NCBI RefSeq assembly: GCF_019428685.1
Contig: NZ_CP080095.1
Location: forward strand, 2,108,001-2,172,000
Source: Paraburkholderia edwinii
Lineage (GTDB): Bacteria > Pseudomonadota > Gammaproteobacteria > Burkholderiales > Burkholderiaceae
Length of the DNA: 64,000 nt
Direction: 5' to 3'
Within the stretch, counting starts at the first letter, position 1. Each line of letters begins with the position of its first letter. The position numbers and the translations under genes are program-made. This document shows, one piece after another, positions 42,347-51,413 of the stretch. The notes below the pieces were generated by a model. That model saw nothing but the letters and a program-made list of their open reading frames with translations, ran no database searches and had not been told where the DNA came from.

Positions 42347-43765
42347 GTGGAACTGTCGATATTCGGCGTCGCCGTGATCCTCACTGGACTGGCGGTGCTG
42401 TACATGTCCTATCGCGCCGCGATTTACGGAATGGCGGTGTTCTCGCTGTTCGGAACCGCGCTCGCATTGGGCCTCGGCGGCATGGGTGTGCTGCCGCCAC
42501 AGCTGTTTCTGGCCTTCTTTGCAGTGCGGGCGTTCAACCTCGTCGGCGGAAAGAAGCTGGCCGATGCGTTCTCGCTCGACGCGCCGGGCTTCTGGCTGCT
42601 CTGCACCTGCGTGTGGGGAAGCATGGGCGCCATCGTCCTGCCGCGTCTGTTGCACGGTTCGACGCTCGTGTTTCCGGTCGATCGCAGCACGACGGAGATC
42701 ATGCTGCAGCCGCTCGGTCCCGTGTCGGGCAATGTCTCGCAGGTCGTGTATTGCATCGGCGACGTCATCATCTATTGCTGCATGGTTGCGTTCCTGAAGT
42801 ATCGTGGCGCGTACCGAACCCTCGCGCACGCGATCCTGCTGCTCGCCGCGCTCAATGTGCTGTGCGGCGTGGTCGATATTGTGTCGCACGCGCTTGGCTT
42901 CGACGCGCTTTCGTTTACGAAGACGGCGCAGTTCGCCGACCTGACCGGCGAAGAACTGGGTGGACTCGTGCGCATCAGCGGCACCTTCAGCGAGACTTCC
43001 GCGTTCTCGACTTTCTCGCTGCCGCTTTTCGTGTTTTGTCTCAATCTCTGGATGCTCGGCTGGCGCCCGAAACTGGCCGGCGCGCTTGCTGTCGCGACGG
43101 CGGGCATGCTGCTGATCTCCACTTCCGGCAGCGCCTATGTCGGATTGGCCGGGTATCTGGTCGTATTGCTGTTTAGCCGGCCCAATCTTGTCACGCGCGC
43201 GGCCGCGGCGCGCAAGCATCGCATGTGGATCATCGCCGCTTGCACGGGCTTGCTCGGTGCGCTGTACGTCGTCCTGTTCCTGCCGGCTATCGCACATGCG
43301 TTGATCGACTTTGTCGATACGACGGTCTTGAGCAAAGCCGGCAGCTCGTCCGGTGTCGAACGGATGGGGTGGAACGCGCAGGGCATGACCAACTTCTTCG
43401 ATACCTATGGAATAGGCGTCGGACTCGGCAGCATTCGCGCGTCGAGCTTTCTGGTGGTGTTGCTCGGGAGCCTCGGTGTCGTGGGGACGTTCTGCTACGC
43501 GATGTTTGTCGGCAAGTCGTTGCTGTCGCCAGTGTCGACCGACTATCCGTTCACGGAGCGCGCCGTTTGCTATGCCGCGCGGCATGCCGTGATGGCGGCG
43601 TTGATCGTCGTATCGATTTCGGGTTCGGTGTTCGAACTCGGTTCGTGTTTCTACCTGTTCGCGGCTGCCGCGGGAGCGCTTCCGGCGCGTGCACGCGCGC
43701 GTGCGACAAGGCGTGTGTTAAGACGACGTCAGCAAGCGATTGCCGGGGCTGTTGCCAAGGGTTGA
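42347..43765 (+). CDS. Wzy-like polysaccharide polymerase
   Basis: A 472-residue polytopic membrane protein with about 10-12 predicted helices, for example LAVLYMSYRAAIYGMAVFSL and LAGALAVATAGMLLISTSGS. It has a large soluble loop around 95-125, as in O-antigen polymerase/ligase proteins. Such proteins are poorly conserved in sequence, so the call rests on topology and on its position among GT, Wzx, Wza and Wzc genes. The GTG start follows AAGGGGGCG. It ends in a basic C-terminus (ARATRRVLRRRQQ). Its stop codon lies in the first of three 13-bp direct repeats. Confidence 0.75.
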   Translation: MELSIFGVAVILTGLAVLYMSYRAAIYGMAVFSLFGTALALGLGGMGVLPPQLFLAFFAVRAFNLVGGKKLADAFSLDAPGFWLLCTCVWGSMGAIVLPRLLHGSTLVFPVDRSTTEIMLQPLGPVSGNVSQVVYCIGDVIIYCCMVAFLKYRGAYRTLAHAILLLAALNVLCGVVDIVSHALGFDALSFTKTAQFADLTGEELGGLVRISGTFSETSAFSTFSLPLFVFCLNLWMLGWRPKLAGALAVATAGMLLISTSGSAYVGLAGYLVVLLFSRPNLVTRAAAARKHRMWIIAACTGLLGALYVVLFLPAIAHALIDFVDTTVLSKAGSSSGVERMGWNAQGMTNFFDTYGIGVGLGSIRASSFLVVLLGSLGVVGTFCYAMFVGKSLLSPVSTDYPFTERAVCYAARHAVMAALIVVSISGSVFELGSCFYLFAAAAGALPARARARATRRVLRRRQQAIAGAVAKG

Positions 43766-43800
43766 AACAAGGCCTTGAAACAAGGCCTTGAAACAGGCTC
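43762..43800. repeat. 13-bp direct repeats at the end of the Wzy-like gene
   Basis: ttgaaacaaggcc occurs twice exactly and a third time as ttgaaacaggctc, head to tail. The first copy includes the stop codon of the upstream gene. A further tgaaac recurs in the terminator loop. Confidence 0.75.
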
Positions 43801-43829
43801 TTGACATGAGCCCCTGAAACGGACGCATG

Positions 43830-43855
43830 AAAAGGGCCCTGAAACGGGCCCTTTT
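43830..43855. terminator. bidirectional terminator between convergent genes
   Basis: aaaagggccc-tgaaac-gggccctttt is a 10-bp perfect stem with A and T runs on both sides, so it can terminate the Wzy-like gene on plus and the GT2 gene on minus (stop at 43868). Confidence 0.85.
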
Positions 43856-43867
43856 AGCGCTTGACCG

Positions 43868-44824
43868 TCAGAGCTTTTCCGCCCGTTCAGGCGTCAGCCT
43901 TCCGCGCAAAAAATCCCAGACGCCAATCAGATTGCCGTTGAGCCGGCCTCGACGGTCCACCCATGACTCGGGGGCGACACTGCGCGTGATATTGCTGAAC
44001 ACGTTGCGCAGAACGTGATCGAGCGCGTCGCGCAACGGCATCGTTTTCTTTTTCGCCAGATAGAGCGGATTGATAACCTGCGAGTAACCGAGTCTGCGCC
44101 CTGACATCCGGCCGCCCTTGGCGCCGAGGTGCACGCCTAGCGCGGTGTTGATGCGCACGACGCGATCGCCGCGGTTCCAGATCTGGCCGCCGAAATCGCG
44201 ATCTTCCTGCCAGCCGTAGAGCACGAGCCGTTCGTCGAAACGCAATCCGGCCACGCTGCGGACCCGGAAGGCCATGTTGCAGCCGTAAGGACCGCCGGTC
44301 GACGCCGCGATCATCGTTTGCGGAATGTCGTTCGTTTCGGCGAGGATTTTTTGCCCTTCTTCGAAAGAATAGCCGGGGCCGTTGATGCCATCGGCGAGCG
44401 TCATTCCTGTTACGCAGGCGATCGACGGATCGCTATCGAAGGCCTCGAGAACTGCCGCAGTCCACGTGCGATGCATGAGGAAGTCGTCGTCGAGGAAGAT
44501 CAGCACGTCGAAGCCGTCCGGCACATGATTGAGGGCATGGTTACGCTGGGCGGTCAGGCCGGGCCGCCCCTTGATCACGAGCAGCCCCGGTCGGCTTGCA
44601 AGGTTGCCGACGTCTTCGTCTGTTACGCACGAGACGATGATCAGATCGGGTTTCACCGTCTGCATGTCGACGAAGGCGAGCGCTTTTCCAAGCAACTCGG
44701 CGCGGCCGCGTGTCGCGAAGATCAGGCATATTTTCGGCTGCTTGCTGGCAGAAACTCCTTTTTTGACGCTTGTTTTTACTGCTGTTTGCACGGCTGTTTT
44801 GACTGCTTCCATCCTTACCCCCAT
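43868..44824 (-). CDS. GT2-type glycosyltransferase
   Basis: A 318-residue GT-A glycosyltransferase. The fold starts at about residue 30 with PKICLIFATRGRAELLGKAL; TAQRNHALNHV and the metal-binding FLDDDFLMHR follow. The acceptor region has GGPYGCNMAFRVRSVAGLRF and YGWQEDRDFGGQIW, the ED motif of inverting GT2 enzymes. The first 30 residues are an odd Val/Lys/Thr repeat (VKTAVQTAVKTSVKKG). ATG at 44824 follows caGGAtcaggt; ATG 44812 is also possible. It is transcribed towards the Wzy-like gene and shares its terminator. It may add a side-chain sugar to the repeat unit. Confidence 0.88.
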   Translation of the reverse strand: MGVRMEAVKTAVQTAVKTSVKKGVSASKQPKICLIFATRGRAELLGKALAFVDMQTVKPDLIIVSCVTDEDVGNLASRPGLLVIKGRPGLTAQRNHALNHVPDGFDVLIFLDDDFLMHRTWTAAVLEAFDSDPSIACVTGMTLADGINGPGYSFEEGQKILAETNDIPQTMIAASTGGPYGCNMAFRVRSVAGLRFDERLVLYGWQEDRDFGGQIWNRGDRVVRINTALGVHLGAKGGRMSGRRLGYSQVINPLYLAKKKTMPLRDALDHVLRNVFSNITRSVAPESWVDRRGRLNGNLIGVWDFLRGRLTPERAEKL

Positions 44825-45144
44825 ACCTGATCCTGTTGCCACTATCTCGTCCAGGGCTGAATGGGCTCGCTGCCGCAGGCCATTCCAGCATTCATACAGA
44901 AGGCATGTTATTGCCGCAGCCCATGAAGTACTGCTGCCTGGCGCACACGAGAGCGCACACGCAAGCGTGCGCATGACGAATGCGCACGATATGCGTACTG
45001 CGTGTGGTAGGCCGCAGTGCGCATTTGTCGCGCCGATACCATGTACGGGCGATTCGAATTGCGCACTGTCTCGCGCATCGCCATCGAGCGGAAGAGCCGT
45101 TGGTCAATTCCACAGCTGCACCTACGTTCGAAGGGGATACTTCG
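44825..45144. other. divergent promoter region between GT2 and acyltransferase
   Basis: About 320 bases. In-frame extensions of both flanking genes run into it, but without ribosome-binding sites or family similarity, so I treat it as the divergent control region. It contains palindrome-rich gtgcgca/tgcgcac sequences around 44950-45030. Confidence 0.4.
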
Positions 45145-47202
45145 GTGAGCGCCACATTACGCAAGCCCGTGCACGGCTATCGGCCTGACGTGGATGGTTT
45201 GCGCGCGATCGCGGTGATAGCAGTGGTCGTTTTTCACGCGTTTCCGGCCGCGCTCGCGGGTGGATTCGTCGGCGTGGATATCTTCTTCGCGATCTCCGGT
45301 TACCTGATCTCGCAGCACATCATCGGGACGCTCGATCAGAGGCGCTTCAGCCTCGTCGATTTTTACGCGCGGCGTATCAAGCGCATCTACCCCGCGCTCA
45401 TTACGGTGATGACCGCCTGTCTCGGGGCCGGCATCGTGATGATGGCGTCAGGCGAACTCGAGCAGCTTGCGTCCGATGCGCTCGCGAGCGTCGCGTTTGT
45501 CGCAAACCTCTACTTCCTCACGACGCGCGACTACTTTTCGCAAGGTGCGGGCGCAAGCGTGCTGCTGCATCTGTGGTCGCTTGGCGTGGAAGAGCAGTAC
45601 TACATCGTCTGGCCGGTCGCGCTCTATCTGCTCTGGCGATACACGAGCCGGCGCGTGGCGACGCTCGTGATCGCCGCGGTGATCGTGCTGTCGCTCGGCA
45701 GCAGCATCGTGCTGAGCAGTACGCATGCCGTCGCAGCGTTCTATCTGCCGGTTACGCGCTTCTGGGAGCTGCTATTCGGGTCCGCGCTGGCGTGGGCGGA
45801 GTTTCATTGGGGTGCCTGCCGCGCTATGCAGGCAAGCACGGTGGCGTTGGCGCGGCGTCTGCCGCTGCGCGATCTCGCCTCGTTCGTGGGTGCCGCCCTG
45901 ATTGGTTTGAGCCTCGCGCTATACGATCCGACGACGGTGTTTCCGGGCTGGCGCGCCGCGCTGCCCGCCGGCGGCGCCACCCTCCTTATTGCCGCCGGCC
46001 CGACGGCATGGCTCAACCGCCACGTGCTCGCGCTCAAGCCGGTGACTTACCTCGGCCTGATCAGCTATCCGCTCTATCTCTGGCATTGGCCGATACTCGT
46101 CTTCCTGCGTCTGTCGAGCAGCGGCGCGCCGACCGCGACGATGCGCGTCGCGGCCATCGGCGTCGCCGTCGCGCTGTCTGCGCTGACCTTCAGCTGTATC
46201 GAAGCGCCCGCGCGTTTCAGCCGCGTGGCGCGCAGCCACCCGGTGCGCGTGGCGAGCGCGCTGTTTGCGATGATGATGGGCATCGGCCTGTCCAGCTACG
46301 CGATTTCGCGTGACAACGGCATGCCGGACCGCTTCCCGGATGCAAGCTTCAACGAGTATCAGGCGCACTGGGCATTCACCGACGCGTGCAAGAAAACCTT
46401 CCCGGCCGCCGAATTCTGCATGATGCCCACGCCCAACGGACATCCCGAGGTGGCGCTGCTCGGCGACAGTCACGCCAATCACTTTTACGAAGGCCTGCGG
46501 CGCGCATTGGCAGCCAGCGGCACGGGACTCTTCGCGGTCGGCGCCGGCAACTGTCCGCCGTTTTCTGGCGTCGATATTTACCTTGGCACCTATGTCAAAC
46601 ATTGCGCGGCGCTGTTCGACGGCGTGCTCGATTACGTGGAGAAGTCTCGCGACATCCATACGGTGATTCTGTCGAGCTACGCGATTTCGTCGATCGCGGG
46701 CGGCTTCGACTACGCGAGGGGCGACTATGTCCGTCTCGTCGCTGCGAGCGGCGCTCAGGCCGCGCCGAACGCGGCGCAGCCGCGCGATGAAAGCAACATG
46801 GACGTTTATCTCGCCGGTCTCGAACGCACCTTGACCCGGCTTCGGGCGGCGGGCAAACGCGTGGTGTTCGTGCTCGACACGCCGGAGCTCGATTTCGATC
46901 CGAGCACCTGCGTGCGCCGCCCCGTGCAGATTTCGGTGCGCTCGCCGTGCGCGGTTCCGCGCGTGAAAGTGGAGCAGCGGCTCTCCGGCGTGCAAAAGCG
47001 GATATTCGCGGTGCTGGTCAAGTTTCCCGACGTGAAGGTGTTCAATCCGGTTCCGCTACTGTGCGACAGCCAGAATTGCTACGCGCGACGCGGTGGCGAG
47101 TTCATGTACACGGATCGCGATCATTTGACGTCCGATGGATCGCGGTACGTCGGTGCATGGCTCATGCGGGATATCGGAGATGAAGGCATGACTACGCGCT
47201 AG
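45145..47202 (+). CDS. acyltransferase 3 with C-terminal SGNH domain (OafA/YrhL type)
   Basis: A 685-residue protein that probably O-acetylates the polysaccharide. Residues 10-380 are an acyltransferase-3 membrane domain with about 10 helices: YRPDVDGLRAIAVIAVVVFH (catalytic His31), FVGVDIFFAISGYLIS, LWSLGVEEQYYIVWP, SYPLYLWHWP. A periplasmic SGNH domain follows at about 430-680, with the nucleophile in VALLGDSHANHFYE and the Asp/His pair in YTDRDHLTSDGSRYV. GTG at 45145 is chosen because AAGGGGA lies 7 bases upstream. An upstream TTG at 45100 would add 15 residues. Found next to the flippase gene in the exopolysaccharide locus. Confidence 0.9.
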   Translation: MSATLRKPVHGYRPDVDGLRAIAVIAVVVFHAFPAALAGGFVGVDIFFAISGYLISQHIIGTLDQRRFSLVDFYARRIKRIYPALITVMTACLGAGIVMMASGELEQLASDALASVAFVANLYFLTTRDYFSQGAGASVLLHLWSLGVEEQYYIVWPVALYLLWRYTSRRVATLVIAAVIVLSLGSSIVLSSTHAVAAFYLPVTRFWELLFGSALAWAEFHWGACRAMQASTVALARRLPLRDLASFVGAALIGLSLALYDPTTVFPGWRAALPAGGATLLIAAGPTAWLNRHVLALKPVTYLGLISYPLYLWHWPILVFLRLSSSGAPTATMRVAAIGVAVALSALTFSCIEAPARFSRVARSHPVRVASALFAMMMGIGLSSYAISRDNGMPDRFPDASFNEYQAHWAFTDACKKTFPAAEFCMMPTPNGHPEVALLGDSHANHFYEGLRRALAASGTGLFAVGAGNCPPFSGVDIYLGTYVKHCAALFDGVLDYVEKSRDIHTVILSSYAISSIAGGFDYARGDYVRLVAASGAQAAPNAAQPRDESNMDVYLAGLERTLTRLRAAGKRVVFVLDTPELDFDPSTCVRRPVQISVRSPCAVPRVKVEQRLSGVQKRIFAVLVKFPDVKVFNPVPLLCDSQNCYARRGGEFMYTDRDHLTSDGSRYVGAWLMRDIGDEGMTTR

Positions 47203-47229
47203 CGCGCGTTGTCATGCCTCGCGATCCTG

Positions 47230-48708
47230 CTAGCTTTGCGCCGAACGCCGTGTGTAGTTGCGGATCGACGCGAACAGTTCGACCGCGCGCACGCGGGCTC
47301 GCGGTTCGGCGTGCGCGCTCCACGCGAGCGCGACGCCCGTCATGCCGAACCACATCGCGATGCTCGGCCACGTAAGCGGAGCGAACAGGAGTGTCCCGAC
47401 GTACGCCGCCGCCACGATCAATGCGGGCAGGACCAGCATGCGGATCGGCCGCGTATCGAGGCGCGCGGCACGAAATACCAGCAGCCCGTCGACGAGGCAG
47501 CGCGCGCTCCAGGCGAGCGCCGCGCCCTGCACGCCGAAGTGCTGAAGCATCCACCACAGCAAGGCGAGGAACGGCAGTATTTCGTAGGTCTGAAGACGCG
47601 CGACGATACCGGGTTTACCGGTTGCTTGCAGGTGGGTGGCGGCGATCATCGTAAGCGAGTTGATCCAGATGCCGACGAGAATCGCTTCTCCAACCGATGT
47701 GGCGCGCGACGCGAATTCACGTCCCAGCCACAGCGAGAGAAACGGGTGCATGAAGAAGATGCCGAACACGATCATCGGCGTGAGGGCAGCGGCGAGGCCA
47801 CGTATCGCGGCGAAGGAAAGTGCCGCGGCGCTCGCGGCGTCGAGTGACGACAGACGCGGAAACAGCGTGCGGATAATGACGAACGGAAAAAGCCGCACGC
47901 GCTGGGCGAGATTGAACGGCACCTGATAGTAGGTGACCGCCTGCGGCCCTAGCGCGTGACCGATCAGAAGGCGGTCGGCAGTTTCGAGCACGGGCGTCGC
48001 GAGGCGCGTCAGACTGATCCATGCGCCGTACGAGAACAGCGGGCGGACCAGATCGCGGCGCGGGCCGTTCGCAAACGACAGAGGAAATACCCGCCAGACC
48101 ACGGCGGCAGTCAGCACCAGCGCCACGACGCCGGCTCCGACCGTGCCGAATACCAGGTAACGCAGATTCGGTCCGAACACGAACGCGACGCCAAGAGGCG
48201 CAAGCTGATAAATGATCGCGACTACGAGCTGTAACGCGTTGAGCGCGCCGAAGCGCTCGCGCCCGACGAGCGCGCCGTTGAACACACTGATCAGATTCGA
48301 GAGCGCGACCAGACAGGCCACGTAGGGCAGCGCGGGCAGCAACTCGGCCGACAGCGCCTCGCCGATGTCGAAGAACGTGAGCAGCGTGTGCATCAGTGCA
48401 AAGAGCACGATGCCGCCCGCGACACCCAGCGCGGCGTTCAGGATCAGCGCGGTCCACACGACGGCCTGGCGCTCGCTGTGCGGCGCGTCGTCGAGTTGCG
48501 CGATGCGGTTGGACGTCGCTTGAGACAACCCCAGATCGAGAAAGCCGAAATAGCCTTGCACCATCCAGACGATCGCAAGCACACCGTAGCGCGCGGCGCC
48601 GATATGGTGCAGATAGATCGGCGTGGTCGCTAGCGTGATCAGGATCGGCAGGATGCTGCCGACGAGATTGATCGTCGCGCTGCGTCTGAGACTGGGTTTG
48701 GTGCTCAT
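47230..48708 (-). CDS. Wzx-type polysaccharide flippase
   Basis: A 492-residue membrane protein with about 12-14 helices of the MATE/PST superfamily. It should flip lipid-linked repeat units across the inner membrane. Features: ATINLVGSILPILITLATTP and YGVLAIVWMVQGYFGFLDLG at the N-terminus, the family-typical LGLSQATSNRIA, and ETADRLLIGHALGPQAVTYY in helix 7-8. ATG at 48708 gives the start MSTKPSLRRSATINL, preceded by accactccatgagc-like sequence with GGAC; longer in-frame extensions upstream are low-complexity and rejected. It converges with the acyltransferase gene, 27 bases apart. Confidence 0.88.
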   Translation of the reverse strand: MSTKPSLRRSATINLVGSILPILITLATTPIYLHHIGAARYGVLAIVWMVQGYFGFLDLGLSQATSNRIAQLDDAPHSERQAVVWTALILNAALGVAGGIVLFALMHTLLTFFDIGEALSAELLPALPYVACLVALSNLISVFNGALVGRERFGALNALQLVVAIIYQLAPLGVAFVFGPNLRYLVFGTVGAGVVALVLTAAVVWRVFPLSFANGPRRDLVRPLFSYGAWISLTRLATPVLETADRLLIGHALGPQAVTYYQVPFNLAQRVRLFPFVIIRTLFPRLSSLDAASAAALSFAAIRGLAAALTPMIVFGIFFMHPFLSLWLGREFASRATSVGEAILVGIWINSLTMIAATHLQATGKPGIVARLQTYEILPFLALLWWMLQHFGVQGAALAWSARCLVDGLLVFRAARLDTRPIRMLVLPALIVAAAYVGTLLFAPLTWPSIAMWFGMTGVALAWSAHAEPRARVRAVELFASIRNYTRRSAQS

Positions 48709-49102
48709 GGAGTGGTCCGGTATGCCGACTAGGGCATTCTGGCCGAGGCGCGCCACGGCGTTTGTTCGTCGGCGCACGTCACGGCTTTTTTCGTCTCCGG
48801 CAAGCCAGGCTCGATGTCCGCGCCTGCGCGCGCGTTTTCGTGCGCGTCCTGGCGCGAGTTTGTGTGCGAGGTTTCGTGCGAGTTTTCGTGCGAGTTTTCG
48901 TGCGCTAGGCAGCAGTGCCGCATCTGACGCGCCGCTACGATGCCAGACATAGAAAACCGCATCGCCCTCGCCATGCCGCGCCGGCAAATTCGCGCGTATC
49001 GCGACGGAGCGTTGCGTTGATGGTTGGGGGTAGTTTGAGTGGCAATCTGATCGGACTTTGCACCTATCTGCGACGAAGATTGACGCTTGGGCGGACAGGA
49101 AG
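48709..49102. other. divergent intergenic region with tandem repeats
   Basis: About 390 bases between the flippase and the third GT4 gene. It contains the 12-bp tandem repeat at 48855-48902 and presumably both promoters. Open frames through it encode only repeats (for example ENSHENSHETSH) and look non-coding. Confidence 0.5.
48855..48902. repeat. 12-bp tandem repeat, four units
   Basis: Units cgagtttgtgtg, cgaggtttcgtg, cgagttttcgtg and cgagttttcgtg lie head to tail, with related cgttttcgtgcg sequence just before. The last two units are identical. Confidence 0.75.
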
Positions 49103-50212
49103 ATGATGAAAACGATCGCATCGAAAACGATAGCGTTCAATGGCAAGTTTTTCGGTTCGGCGCCGACCGGCGTGCTCAGGGTGGCCGAGCAGCTTGTCGC
49201 CGCGACCGATGCCCTGATCGCCGGGCAGGCGGCTAATGGTGTCGACTATGCCGTTGTCGTCAGAGACAGCGCCAAGGTGCCGCCTTATCGCAACATTTCA
49301 TGTGTTCGCGAGGATCCCTGGGTGCGCGGCATCCACCGGACCGCGTGGGAACAGCTGTATCTTCCGTTGGCGCGCAGGAAGGACTTCATACTGAACCTCT
49401 GCAATCTCGGGCCGCTGTTTCATCGCGATTGCGCGACGATGATTCACGACGCGCAAGTGTATTCGGCGCCTGAATCCTATTCGTTGCCTTTCCGGCTGCG
49501 CTACAAATTCCTGTTCTTTTTTATCGGCAAGCGGCACAAGGTGATCCTGACCGTTTCCGAATTCTCCAAGCAGGAACTCGTGCGCTACGGCATTGCGAGT
49601 GCCGACAAGATTGTCGTTGTGCACAACGGCTGCGACCATGTGTTGCAGATCCGGCCCGACGAGGGGCAGCTTGCGGTACTGAATCTCAAGCCGCGCCGCT
49701 ATGTGCTTGCGCTCGCGAATACGCAGAAGCACAAGAATATCGGCGTGCTGCTGAAGGCCTTCGCCAATGCGGAAATGAGCGACGTCGAACTCGTGCTGTT
49801 CGGCGGCGCGACGCGGGCCGATTTCGAGAATATCGGGCACGTGGTGCCGCAGAACGTGCGTTTCGCGGGCCGCATTACCGACCCCGAACTGGTCGGACTG
49901 ATGGTCAATGCCGGCGCGCTCGCCTTTCCTTCGCTAACCGAAGGGTTCGGTTTGCCGCCGCTCGAGGCGATGGCGCTCGGCTGTCCGGTCGTGGCCGCGC
50001 CGTACGGCGCGCTTCCGGAGGTGTGCGGGAAAGCCGCGCTGTATGCGGACCCGTTCAGCCCGGAAGCCTGGAGTCTGAATATTCTGTCGGCGCTCAATGA
50101 CGAAACGGTGCGGCAAGCGCTGATCGCCGAGGGCCGCCGGCAGGCTGGCAACTTCACCTGGAAGCAGGCGGCACGTCACCTGTTCGAGACCGTGAACGCC
50201 GTGTCGCGCTGA
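49103..50212 (+). CDS. GT4-type glycosyltransferase (third)
   Basis: A 369-residue GT-B glycosyltransferase similar in plan to the product at 40003. N-terminus IAFNGKFFGSAPTGVLRVAE; middle MIHDAQVYSAPESYSLPFR and ILTVSEFSKQELVRYGI; donor half YVLALANTQKHKNIGVLLKA with EX7E in FPSLTEGFGLPPLEAMALGC. The ATG at 49103 follows acAGGAag. A second ATG follows directly at 49106. It starts a two-gene unit with the next GT. The paired FxGxxPTGV starts suggest duplication of an ancestral GT4 within the locus. Confidence 0.92.
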   Translation: MMKTIASKTIAFNGKFFGSAPTGVLRVAEQLVAATDALIAGQAANGVDYAVVVRDSAKVPPYRNISCVREDPWVRGIHRTAWEQLYLPLARRKDFILNLCNLGPLFHRDCATMIHDAQVYSAPESYSLPFRLRYKFLFFFIGKRHKVILTVSEFSKQELVRYGIASADKIVVVHNGCDHVLQIRPDEGQLAVLNLKPRRYVLALANTQKHKNIGVLLKAFANAEMSDVELVLFGGATRADFENIGHVVPQNVRFAGRITDPELVGLMVNAGALAFPSLTEGFGLPPLEAMALGCPVVAAPYGALPEVCGKAALYADPFSPEAWSLNILSALNDETVRQALIAEGRRQAGNFTWKQAARHLFETVNAVSR

Positions 50213-50243
50213 TTTCCCCCCAAAAAGATTCTGAGGACGAACC

Positions 50244-51320
50244 ATGTCTATCGATGTCGATTTCTCGTTGGCGCTTAACGATCGGACCGGCAAGCTTTTT
50301 TTGGGGAAGGACATTATTTCGTCGCTCGGCAGCAGGGTCACGCGGGTCCGCTACGGGCGATTTCACGAGTTTCCGCATAGCGACTTCATGCGCCGTGTCG
50401 CGGGCCGCCTGACGCTCAAGGAGACCGTGGCGCGGGTATTCAGACCCAGGCTGTCTTCGCTGTTGCCCGTTATCCGCGACCCTCGTCCCACGCTGCATCT
50501 CGATCCGCTCAGCGTTGTGCGCCACCGGTTGGAAGCGCGCGATATCGTGCTTTGCCATGACGTCGGTCCGATCACGCATCCGCAATACTTCGCGCCCGGC
50601 GTGCATGAATTTTATGTGCTTGCATACGACCAGATTCGACGCATCAAGCCGCATATGGTGTTTGTCAGCAAGACGACCCAGCAGGAATTTCACAGGCTGT
50701 ACGGGGACGCGTATGCGTCGTCGAGTGTCATCTACAACCCGACGCGATTGGGGATCAAGGAAGGAGAGGGGCGTGCGGTAGACGGCGTTTCATCCCGCTT
50801 TCTTCTGACCGTGGGCAGTATCGGCGACCGGAAGAATCAGGCGCGTTGCATCGAGGCGTTCGCAGCGAGCGGGCTGGCGAAGGAGGGATGGCGCTATGTC
50901 ATCGTCGGGCAGCGGGAGCCCGGTGCCGAGGCTGCAATCGAGCTTGCAAGGCAAACCGCCGGTGTAGTCATGCCCGGTTATACGACCGATGACGAACTTC
51001 GCTGGCTCTACCGCAACGCGTCTGGTTTTGTGCTGATGAGCCTGCTCGAAGGCTTCGGTATGCCGGTGATCGAGGCGATCGAATATGATTTGCCGTGCCT
51101 CGTTTCGAGGTCGAGCATTCTGACGGAAATCGGCGGCGAAGCGATGGTCGATGCCGATCCGCTCGATACGGAATCGATCGCTTCTGGTATGAGATCGCTG
51201 GCCGGCATGTCGGACGGCGAGCGGGCCCATCGGATGTCTCAGGCGCGCGCGCATCTCGTGAATTTCGCGCGCGAACCGATCCTCGCGAGCTGGCGACAAC
51301 TGGTCGAGCGGATCGGCTAA
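50244..51320 (+). CDS. GT4-type glycosyltransferase (fourth)
   Basis: A 358-residue GT-B glycosyltransferase. The N-terminal half is diverged (FSLALNDRTGKLFLGKDIIS, LCHDVGPITHPQYF, MVFVSKTTQQEFHRLYGD). The C-terminal half is typical: FLLTVGSIGDRKNQARCIEA, YVIVGQREPGAEAAIELARQ, and EX7E in LMSLLEGFGMPVIEAIEYDL. ATG follows GAGGACGAACC. It lies 31 bases after the previous GT gene, so they are co-transcribed. It is the last plus-strand gene of the locus. Donor sugar unknown. Confidence 0.9.
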   Translation: MSIDVDFSLALNDRTGKLFLGKDIISSLGSRVTRVRYGRFHEFPHSDFMRRVAGRLTLKETVARVFRPRLSSLLPVIRDPRPTLHLDPLSVVRHRLEARDIVLCHDVGPITHPQYFAPGVHEFYVLAYDQIRRIKPHMVFVSKTTQQEFHRLYGDAYASSSVIYNPTRLGIKEGEGRAVDGVSSRFLLTVGSIGDRKNQARCIEAFAASGLAKEGWRYVIVGQREPGAEAAIELARQTAGVVMPGYTTDDELRWLYRNASGFVLMSLLEGFGMPVIEAIEYDLPCLVSRSSILTEIGGEAMVDADPLDTESIASGMRSLAGMSDGERAHRMSQARAHLVNFAREPILASWRQLVERIG

Positions 51321-51413
51321 GCGGCGGGCTCGTGCCGCGCGCGATGCGGTAGATCGCGCGCGCTTTTCCTCACACCTTCATACGCTCACGCACTGACACC
51401 CTCGCGCGACGCA

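Noticed and set aside
47209..47926. Plus-strand frames opposite the flippase C-terminus
   Set aside because: Arg-rich antisense products; the minus-strand flippase has clear membrane helices and family motifs.
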